9,830 bases of DNA from an uncultured Ruminococcus sp. (GTDB lineage: Bacteria > Bacillota > Clostridia > Oscillospirales > Ruminococcaceae), in assembly GCA_900539095.1 (NCBI GenBank), contig UQAR01000077.1, forward strand, positions 1-9,830, read 5' to 3'. How positions within the stretch are numbered: the stretch's first letter is position 1; each line of letters starts with the position of its first letter. This document shows, piece after piece, positions 1 through 5,750 of this stretch. The notes beneath the pieces are model-generated. The model had not been told where the DNA came from and ran no database searches. It saw only the letters and a list, made by a program, of their open reading frames with translations. Both the position numbers and the translations under genes were made by a program.

Positions 1-26
1 GGCTCGGAGATGTGTATAAGAGACAG
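1..26 (+). other. Residual Nextera/Tn5 sequencing adapter (artefact)
   Basis: Positions 8-26 read AGATGTGTATAAGAGACAG, the 19-base Tn5 mosaic end used in Illumina Nextera libraries. Positions 1-7 (GGCTCGG) match the end of the read-2-side adapter arm. Genomic sequence therefore begins at about position 27. In the dxs frame the adapter contributes an in-frame TAA at 17-19 and the first base of the codon at 26-28, so any protein prediction extended into it is wrong. This is a library artefact and not a transposon in the organism. Confidence 0.97.
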
Positions 27-1126
27 ACATAGGACCTATCAACGGTCACAACCTTGAAGAGCTTGAACAGGGTCTTATGGCAGCAAAGGCTGTAAATAAA
101 CCTGTTTTTGTTCATGTGAACACAGTTAAGGGCAAAGGCTATGCACCTGCTGAGGCTAATCCGGGAGAGTTCCACGGAGTTGGTTCGTTTGAGATAAAAA
201 CAGGAAATCCTGACGTTGTGCTTTCTGATAGTTTTTCTTCTGTTATGGGCAAAGAGCTTTGTGAAATGGGAGAAAAAAATAAACGGCTTTGTGCTGTCAC
301 CGCTGCAATGAAATACGGTACGGGACTTCAATATTTTGCGAAGCGTTTTCCTGAACGTTTCTTTGACGTTGGCATCGCAGAGGAACACGCAGTTACGTTC
401 TGTGCAGGTCTTGCATCAATGGACTATGTACCTGTTTTTGCGGTGTATTCCTCATTTTTGCAGCGATCATACGACCAGCTTATACACGATATGGCAATAG
501 GAGGCTGTCATGCTGTCATATGCGTTGACCGTGCAGGGATAGTGGGCGATGACGGAGAAACACATCAGGGCATTTTTGATGTGTCATTTCTTACGTCAGT
601 GCCGAATATCAAGATATACTCGCCGTCAAATTATGATGAATTAAGGCTGTGTCTGCATAAGGCTGTCGAGGACGACAGCGGAGTTTGTGCGGTCAGATAT
701 CCACGAGGAAATGACTGTTCGCTGTATGATACGTCATCGCCTGTGTCTACTTATGTTTACCGCCGCACTGAGGGTGCAAGGGTCTTGCTGGTAACATACG
801 GCAGGCTTGCAAATGACCTTTTTACGGCTATCGAGATACTCAGAAACCGTGATATCAAGTGCGACGTGATAAAACTTATCAGCATTTTTCCAATAGACCG
901 TGAGGTCGTTGAGATAATGTCAGCATATGATGCCGTGCTGTTCTTTGAAGAGGCTTATTACTGCGGAAGTATCTCAGAAAAGTATGCCTCTATTTGTCCT
1001 AATGTAGCACAGTTTGCCATAGACGGATTTGTTAAGCACGGAAAATGCGATAAGCTGCTTGATGAGCTTGGCTTTTCAGCGGAGAAAATGGCTGATACAG
1101 TTGAGGGCTTTTTGAAAAATGAGTGA
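27..1126 (+). CDS. dxs: 1-deoxy-D-xylulose-5-phosphate synthase, C-terminal part (5' truncated by contig end)
   Basis: DXS condenses pyruvate and glyceraldehyde 3-phosphate, using thiamine diphosphate, to give DXP. This is the entry step of the MEP isoprenoid pathway and a precursor for thiamine and pyridoxal. About 366 residues of a usual 620 or so are present; the N-terminal part with the GDG cofactor motif is missing. The reading starts in the conserved IGPINGHN segment (from 29), upstream of the first ATG at 77, so 77 is not the start. Then come VTKGKGYAP-like residues, the pyrimidine-binding domain with IAEEHAV (Glu at 380-382), LQRSYDQ (Arg at 464-466) and GETHQG (His at 563-565), and the transketolase C-terminal domain after RYPRGN. 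These match E. coli Glu370, Arg398, His431 and Arg478, so the enzyme looks active. The stop overlaps the tlyA start by 8 bases. The first partial codon (GAC across the adapter junction) is probably TAC (Tyr) in the genome. Confidence 0.96.
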
Positions 1127-1925
1127 AAGACTTGATGTTTATATAACGGCAAATTGCGGCATAAAAAGCCGTGAGCGTGCAAAACAGCTTATTAAAAAGG
1201 GGCTTGTATCGGTAGATGGAAAGGTATGCACAAAGCCGTCGGCGTTGGTCGATGAGAACAATGAGGTCGAGTGTTCACCTGATGATATGACCTTTGTCGG
1301 CAGGGGAGGACTTAAACTTGAACACGCCTGCAATGTGTTCGGACTTGACTTGAATGGCAAAGTTTGTGCCGATATAGGTGCGTCAACAGGCGGTTTTACA
1401 CAATGTATGCTTGAACACGGTGCAGCTTTTGTTTATGCGGTAGATGTTGGTCACGGTCAGCTTGACGAAAGTCTGTGCAGTGACAACAGGGTAAAAAACT
1501 GTGAGGGTGTGAATGCGAGATATCTCACTGCGGATTTTTTTGATAAGCCTGTACAGTTTATTAGCGGCGACCTTTCGTTCATATCGCTGAAATTAGTCAT
1601 AAAGCCTTTGTGCGACTGCCTTTGCGATAGCGGCGAAATGGTTCTTCTGATAAAACCGCAGTTTGAGGCAGGCAAGCAGGCACTTAATAAAAAAGGTATC
1701 GTCAAGGAACGAAAGGACCATGTCAGGGTAATAACAGAGTTGCTTGGCTGCTTTCGTGCAGAGGGTCTTGCTACCGAAAAGATCACAGCGTCGCCGGTGA
1801 AGGGCGGCGACGGTAATCTTGAATATCTGATACTTCTGAAAAAGGCTGCTATGTCTGAGGACAAGCTCGGACAGCTTAATATAAAGGAATTTGTTAATGA
1901 GGCTTTTGACAGCTTTAGAAACTGA
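1119..1925 (+). CDS. tlyA: TlyA family 2'-O-ribose rRNA methyltransferase (S4 + FtsJ-like domains)
   Basis: The 268-residue length and domain order are those of the TlyA family. An S4 RNA-binding domain occupies residues 1-60 or so (SRERAKQLIKKGLVSVDGK), and a Rossmann-like FtsJ/RrmJ methyltransferase follows GRGGLKL. The SAM-binding loop is DIGASTGGF at 85-93. A K-D-K-E catalytic set is visible: Lys66 (GRGGLKL), Asp151 (GDLSFISL), Lys179 (LIKPQFE) and Glu235 (GNLEYL). In mycobacteria TlyA methylates 16S and 23S rRNA cytidines and affects capreomycin susceptibility. The old label hemolysin is misleading; the exact target here is inferred only by family. The ATG at 1119 overlaps the dxs stop by 8 bases and has GAGGG at 1103-1107. 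The position between dxs and argR/recN matches yqxC in Bacillus subtilis. Confidence 0.93.
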   Translation: MSERLDVYITANCGIKSRERAKQLIKKGLVSVDGKVCTKPSALVDENNEVECSPDDMTFVGRGGLKLEHACNVFGLDLNGKVCADIGASTGGFTQCMLEHGAAFVYAVDVGHGQLDESLCSDNRVKNCEGVNARYLTADFFDKPVQFISGDLSFISLKLVIKPLCDCLCDSGEMVLLIKPQFEAGKQALNKKGIVKERKDHVRVITELLGCFRAEGLATEKITASPVKGGDGNLEYLILLKKAAMSEDKLGQLNIKEFVNEAFDSFRN

Positions 1926-1948
1926 AACACACAAGAGTGGTAAATACT

Positions 1949-2824
1949 ATGAAAATCTATCTTTATCCAAATCTTGATAAAACTCATTGCTTTGAGTATA
2001 CTACCGCCACCTATGAGAGGCTGAAAAAGAACGGTGCACAGCTTTCGATGGATAGCTGCTACAAGGATGTTTTCGGCAAACTCGATGTCACATTCGGCAA
2101 TGAGGACGACTGCGTTAAGCAGTGTGACATAATCGTTGCTATCGGCGGCGACGGAACGATATTAAAATGCTCACTCAAGGGCTGTGCATTTGAAAAGCCG
2201 ATACTCGGCATCAACTGCGGCAGACTAGGGTTCATGGCGTCCCTTGAACATTCACAACTGGAACTGCTGGACAAGCTTTTCACGGGTGATTACACTCTCA
2301 GCAGACGAATGATGTTGGATGTGATCGTTGACTGCGGTTCAGAGCATAAGTCTTTCGTTGCTTTAAACGACGTCGCTGTGACAAAGGCTGACGACTGTAA
2401 GATCGCTGATTTTGAGGTTTCAAAAAACGGCAGGCTCATTTCTTCACTGCGTGCAGACGGAGTCATACTCTCCACCGCAACAGGTTCGACGGCATACTCG
2501 ATGTCTGCTGGCGGCCCTATAATCGAGCCTGAGATGAAGTGCATCGAATTTACTCAGATATGTGCACACTCGCTGTTTGCAAGATCTATGATACTTTCTG
2601 AGGACAGTGTGATGAAAGTCAGATGTCACACCAGCAGCGGCTCTCATGCAGTTGTAAGCGTAGACGGCAACAATGTTTTCAGACTTTCTGCCGAGGACAC
2701 TGTGACTGTTTCAAAGTCAAAATATTTTGTGGATATCATAGATATAAACGGCGGCAGCTTTTTCTCTTCCATAAATAAAAAGCTCATGCAGCCATTGAAA
2801 GAGTCAGCGGAGGACGGCATATGA
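1949..2824 (+). CDS. nadK: NAD kinase (ATP-NAD kinase family)
   Basis: NAD kinase phosphorylates NAD+ to NADP+ in the cytoplasm and is the only route to NADP. The 291-residue protein carries the family hallmarks: AIGGDGT with GGDGT at 66-70, NCGRLGF from Asn89 (usual form NxGxLGFL), GSTAYSMSAGGPI starting at 179, a PHSLxxR-like AHSLFARS segment, and VSVDGN near the C terminus. The segment before GSTAY reads STAT, where many family members have STPT. I chose the ATG at 1949, about 8 bases after AGAGTGG. A GTG at 1937 in the same frame would give four more residues, but it lies inside that purine-rich ribosome site. The gap from tlyA is 23 bases. The end overlaps argR as ATGA, which suggests translational coupling. 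Confidence 0.94.
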   Translation: MKIYLYPNLDKTHCFEYTTATYERLKKNGAQLSMDSCYKDVFGKLDVTFGNEDDCVKQCDIIVAIGGDGTILKCSLKGCAFEKPILGINCGRLGFMASLEHSQLELLDKLFTGDYTLSRRMMLDVIVDCGSEHKSFVALNDVAVTKADDCKIADFEVSKNGRLISSLRADGVILSTATGSTAYSMSAGGPIIEPEMKCIEFTQICAHSLFARSMILSEDSVMKVRCHTSSGSHAVVSVDGNNVFRLSAEDTVTVSKSKYFVDIIDINGGSFFSSINKKLMQPLKESAEDGI

Positions 2825-3279
2825 AAAATCAGCGTCAGAATTTGATAATGCAGATAGTCAAAGACGAAAATATCGGAACTCAGGAGGATCTCCGTGAGGC
2901 GTTGCAAAGGCATGGTCTGAAAGTCACACAGGCAACTGTGTCAAGGGATATAAAAGAGCTTTCACTAGTAAAGACCATTGGCCCTGACGGCAATTATAAA
3001 TACAGTTTGCCTGCACTGAAAAAAGACATGTCAGAGCAAAACAGCGGTATTTTCGGCATTATATCAGACGCAGTGGTCTCAGTTGACTATGCACTGAATA
3101 CAGTGGTCGTGAAATGCCACACGGGAATGGCTCAGGCGGTCTGTGCAAAGCTAGACAGATTGGGGCTTGACAATGTTGTGGGCACTCTTGCAGGCGACGA
3201 TACGATTTTTATACTCATGCGGACAGAAAAAGACGCATCGCGTATGGCAGAGGACCTGAGATCCTTTATTATTTCTTAA
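2821..3279 (+). CDS. argR: Arginine repressor ArgR/AhrC
   Basis: ArgR is a hexameric, arginine-responsive DNA-binding regulator of arginine biosynthesis and catabolism. At 152 residues the length is normal. The N-terminal winged helix (about 1-70) has the recognition segment TQATVSRDIKEL, with Ser41-Arg42-Asp43. The C-terminal oligomerisation and arginine-binding domain contains GTLAGDDTI at 121-129, where the Asp-Asp pair is the conserved arginine-contacting motif. The ATG overlaps the nadK stop by 4 bases and has GGAGGA at 2809-2814, 7-8 bases upstream. Location just before recN is widespread in Firmicutes. I saw no convincing ARG box inside the window, and no arginine biosynthesis gene is adjacent, so its targets lie elsewhere. 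Confidence 0.95.
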   Translation: MKNQRQNLIMQIVKDENIGTQEDLREALQRHGLKVTQATVSRDIKELSLVKTIGPDGNYKYSLPALKKDMSEQNSGIFGIISDAVVSVDYALNTVVVKCHTGMAQAVCAKLDRLGLDNVVGTLAGDDTIFILMRTEKDASRMAEDLRSFIIS

Positions 3280-3300
3280 ACAGCAGGGGAATGATCGAAA

Positions 3301-4971
3301 ATGTTAAGGGAACTTTATATTGAAAATCTTGCCGTGATAGAAAAGGCGACTATTGAATTTTCTGATAAACTCAATGTATTTACAGGCGAGACCGGTGCAG
3401 GTAAATCCATTCTTATAAACGGAATAAATGCTATCCTTGGTCAGCGTGTAACAAAGGATATCGTAAGAACCGGTACTGATAAGGCTGTGATATCAGCATT
3501 GTTTACCGACCTAGGCGACAACGTGACGCAGGTGCTTGACGAACTTGGTATAAGCTGTGAGGACGGTCAGCTTTTTCTCACCCGTGAGATTCGCTCAGAC
3601 GGAGGCAGTGTGGCGAGAGTCAATTCAAGAGCAGTGAACGTTTCGGTGCTCAAAGCCATTGGTGAAACTCTTGTTACTATCCACGGTCAGCATGATAATC
3701 AGATACTTATGGCACCTGAACGTCATATCGAGATACTTGACAGTTACGCTGAATCTGAGGAACTTATTGATGATTACCGCAGTTCGTTCAGAGAATTGCA
3801 GGGCGTTGCCAAAAAGATAAACAAGATAAAAACAGAGCAAAGTAAAAAAGAATTTCGTATAGCTGAACTCACTGATATCGTGGAAGAAATAAACGCTTTG
3901 AATATCCATTCTGGCGAAGATAAAGAGATAGAGGCGGAACTTAACGTTTCTAAAAACGCAGTAGCAATATCCGAGGCTCTGTATGCTGCAAAGCAGCTGC
4001 TTTCAGGTGATGATGACACTGACGGAGCGGTTGAGATAACTCAGAGAGCGTCGCAGGCAGTGGAAGGATATACAGACATAATGTCTGAGATATCACCGCT
4101 TTATGAAAGGCTAAATTCTGCTGCTATCGAAATGGAGGATGTTTCTGAGGAGATAGGCTCACTTCTTGACAGTCTTGATGTTGACCCTAAGCGTTTTGAC
4201 TATCTTAATCAGCGTTTCGACGACCTCAGACGTATCATGAAAAAATATGGCCCTGAGCTTGATGATGTTTTGGAAACTCTTGAAAATTCTCAGAACGAGC
4301 TTGACGAACTGAGCGGTGCAGAACAAAGCCTTGATGAACTGAACAAGGAAAAAGAAAGACTTCTTGCAGAGGTGTCAAAGAAAGCCAAGGCACTTTCTGA
4401 CCACAGAAAGAAAGCTGGCGAGAGGTTTGTCGCACAGGTCACAGAAGAACTTGAATTTCTCAATATGCCTAAAGTCAAGCTGGTGGTGGAGCAGAAAACA
4501 GGCAAGCTTACAATAAACGGAATGGACAGCATAGAGTTCTTGATTTCCGCAAACCTCGGCGAAGAACCTAAACCTATTGCTAAGATTGCATCAGGCGGTG
4601 AGCTTTCAAGAATAATGCTTGCCTTGAAAAATGTAATAGCTGAAAAGGATAGCATAGGCACACTGATATTTGATGAGATAGACACAGGTGTCAGCGGCAG
4701 AGCGGCTCAGAAGATTGGAATAAAACTTAAACAGATATCACGACTCAGACAGGTGCTGTGTGTAACTCATCTCGCCCAAATGGCAGTCATGTCTGATAAT
4801 CATTTGCTTATCGAGAAAAGCATTCAGGGTGACAGAACGGTAACTACTGTCAGGGCCCTTGACCATGAGCAAAGGAAATATGAAATAGCAAGGATAATGG
4901 GCGGCGAAAATATCACAGAGCTTATGCTTGAAAATGCTGAACAATATCTCAAAGATGCAGAGAATATGTAG
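3301..4971 (+). CDS. recN: DNA repair protein RecN (SMC-like ATPase)
   Basis: RecN is a cytoplasmic SMC-like ATPase that binds DNA ends and helps RecA-dependent repair of double-strand breaks. All 556 residues are present. The N-terminal ATPase half has Walker A GETGAGKS at 29-36 and the RecN-typical HGQHDNQ segment near 127. Two charged, Lys/Glu-rich coiled-coil regions (about 150-230 and 310-385) flank a central region with DPKRFDYLNQRFDDLRRIMKKYG. The C-terminal half has the ABC signature ASGGELS at 430-436, Walker B LIFDEIDTG with Asp458-Glu459, and the THLAQMA switch region. The start is an ATG at 3301 with AGGGGA at 3285-3290. The gap after argR is 21 bases with no obvious LexA-type box, so it is probably co-transcribed with the upstream genes. 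It is the last gene of the unit. Confidence 0.96.
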   Translation: MLRELYIENLAVIEKATIEFSDKLNVFTGETGAGKSILINGINAILGQRVTKDIVRTGTDKAVISALFTDLGDNVTQVLDELGISCEDGQLFLTREIRSDGGSVARVNSRAVNVSVLKAIGETLVTIHGQHDNQILMAPERHIEILDSYAESEELIDDYRSSFRELQGVAKKINKIKTEQSKKEFRIAELTDIVEEINALNIHSGEDKEIEAELNVSKNAVAISEALYAAKQLLSGDDDTDGAVEITQRASQAVEGYTDIMSEISPLYERLNSAAIEMEDVSEEIGSLLDSLDVDPKRFDYLNQRFDDLRRIMKKYGPELDDVLETLENSQNELDELSGAEQSLDELNKEKERLLAEVSKKAKALSDHRKKAGERFVAQVTEELEFLNMPKVKLVVEQKTGKLTINGMDSIEFLISANLGEEPKPIAKIASGGELSRIMLALKNVIAEKDSIGTLIFDEIDTGVSGRAAQKIGIKLKQISRLRQVLCVTHLAQMAVMSDNHLLIEKSIQGDRTVTTVRALDHEQRKYEIARIMGGENITELMLENAEQYLKDAENM

Positions 4972-4975
4972 TATG

Positions 4976-5004
4976 AAGTCCCTGATAATGTCGGGGACTT
5001 TTTT
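4976..5004 (+). terminator. Rho-independent terminator after recN
   Basis: The arms AAGTCCCTGA (4976-4985) and TCGGGGACTT (4991-5000) form a 10-base-pair stem with a single G-T (G-U in RNA) wobble and a 5-base loop, TAATG. A run of six T (4999-5004) overlaps the foot of the stem. It starts 4 bases after the recN stop and closes the dxs-to-recN unit. Confidence 0.9.
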
Positions 5005-5030
5005 ATGAACGACCAATTTAATATTTATTG

Positions 5031-5059
5031 TTGTAAAATTCATAGTATCATGCTATAAT
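5031..5059 (+). promoter_or_regulatory. Sigma-A-type promoter for the methionine synthase unit
   Basis: A perfect -10 TATAAT (5054-5059) is preceded by TG at the extended -10 position (TGCTATAAT). A 17-base spacer separates it from a -35-like TTGTAA (5031-5036). The predicted transcription start is at about 5064-5067, giving a very short leader. The 26 bases between the terminator and the -35 leave no room for a cobalamin, S-box or T-box element. Confidence 0.8.
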
Positions 5060-5068
5060 AAAAATGGT

Positions 5069-5075
5069 AGGTGAT
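5069..5075 (+). promoter_or_regulatory. Shine-Dalgarno deciding the TTG start of the activation protein
   Basis: AGGTGAT matches seven bases of the full anti-Shine-Dalgarno complement GGAGGTGAT. Its AGG lies 7 bases before the in-frame TTG at 5079. The upstream ATG at 5064 sits at the predicted transcription start and before this site, so it is unlikely to be used. Confidence 0.75.
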
Positions 5076-5078
5076 TAT

Positions 5079-5750
5079 TTGAAACTTGAGCATATAAACG
5101 TCAAAGAGGCTGTCAGATATATGGGCATGGGCAATAACAAGCCTGATGAACGCACGGCTTTGCTGATAAATGAATGTGAAAAAGAGCTTTTGAGGGTAAT
5201 TGAACCTAAATTTGTATACAGAGTGTTTGATATCATACACAAGCAGGACAGTGTTGAAGTCGTTGGTACTCCGTTGTTTCTAAGCGGCAATGATATATGC
5301 AAACATCTTGAGGGCTGCACAAAATGCGTTCTTTTTGCGGCGACTATCTCCGCAGGAGTGGACAGAAAGCTCCGTGCATACGAGGCAGAGGACATGGCAA
5401 AAGCTGTGGTCGCAGATTGTCTTGCAAGTGCAGCGGTGGAACAGGTATGCGATTATGTGGATAACACTGTGAGAGAAAAGCTCAGCGGATATAATCAGAC
5501 ATGGAGATTTTCGCCTGGATACGGCGATCTGCCTATCAGTGTGCAGCGAATTTTTCTTGATGTGCTAAATGCACAGAAGTTTATAGGACTTAACGCCACG
5601 GAAAATAATATATTGACGCCGAGAAAATCTGTAACGGCGATAATAGGATTGTCAGAAAATGAAATATCAAAGGGCAGGCGTGGCTGTGCCTGCTGTAACA
5701 TGAGGGAAGTCTGTCAATTCAGAAAAAGAGGAGATCATTGTGGATTTTAG
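5079..5750 (+). CDS. Free-standing B12-dependent methionine synthase activation (reactivation) domain protein
   Basis: The protein resembles the C-terminal SAM-binding activation domain of MetH. That domain rescues enzyme whose cobalamin has oxidised to cob(II)alamin, by reductive methylation from SAM. The best match is RFSPGYGD at 143-150, the family's RxxxGYG(D) SAM-binding segment, followed by LPISVQRIFLDVLNA and the downstream LTPRKSVTAIIGLS. It stands alone instead of being fused to MetH, an arrangement known from Thermotoga and some clostridia. The start is set at TTG 5079 (223 residues); ATG 5064 would add 5. The C terminus is cysteine-rich (Cys203, 205, 206, 212 and 221), outside the core fold; it may bind metal or an Fe-S cluster, which is inference. 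The gene's end overlaps metH by 11 bases, so the two are probably translationally coupled. The electron donor cannot be named from this window. Confidence 0.9.
   Translation: MKLEHINVKEAVRYMGMGNNKPDERTALLINECEKELLRVIEPKFVYRVFDIIHKQDSVEVVGTPLFLSGNDICKHLEGCTKCVLFAATISAGVDRKLRAYEAEDMAKAVVADCLASAAVEQVCDYVDNTVREKLSGYNQTWRFSPGYGDLPISVQRIFLDVLNAQKFIGLNATENNILTPRKSVTAIIGLSENEISKGRRGCACCNMREVCQFRKRGDHCGF

Noticed and set aside
8..26. End of a Tn5-like mobile element
   Set aside because: The sequence is the engineered hyperactive mosaic end used in library kits, sits at the very contig edge, and is joined to the interior of dxs with no transposase nearby.
77..79. ATG at 77 as the start of a 349-residue gene
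   Set aside because: DXS homology runs unbroken upstream to the adapter junction; the ATG is internal and no ribosome site precedes it.
1937..1939. GTG at 1937 as nadK start
   Set aside because: It lies inside the purine-rich ribosome site (AGAGTGG) that serves the ATG at 1949, and MKIYLYPN is a typical NAD kinase N terminus.
1457..1987. 176-residue minus-strand ORF opposite tlyA
   Set aside because: It is a shadow of the strong tlyA frame: no ribosome site, low-complexity Ser/Leu composition, and no recognisable family. Other minus-strand ORFs across dxs, nadK, recN and metH were rejected for the same reason.
3260..3300. SOS (LexA-type) or ARG box before recN
   Set aside because: No GAAC-N4-GTTC-like or TGAATAATTATTCA-like palindrome is present in the short gap.
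5005..5078. Cobalamin riboswitch, S-box or T-box upstream of the methionine synthase unit
   Set aside because: Only 26 bases lie between the terminator and the -35, and the leader is about 15 bases, far too short for any of these.
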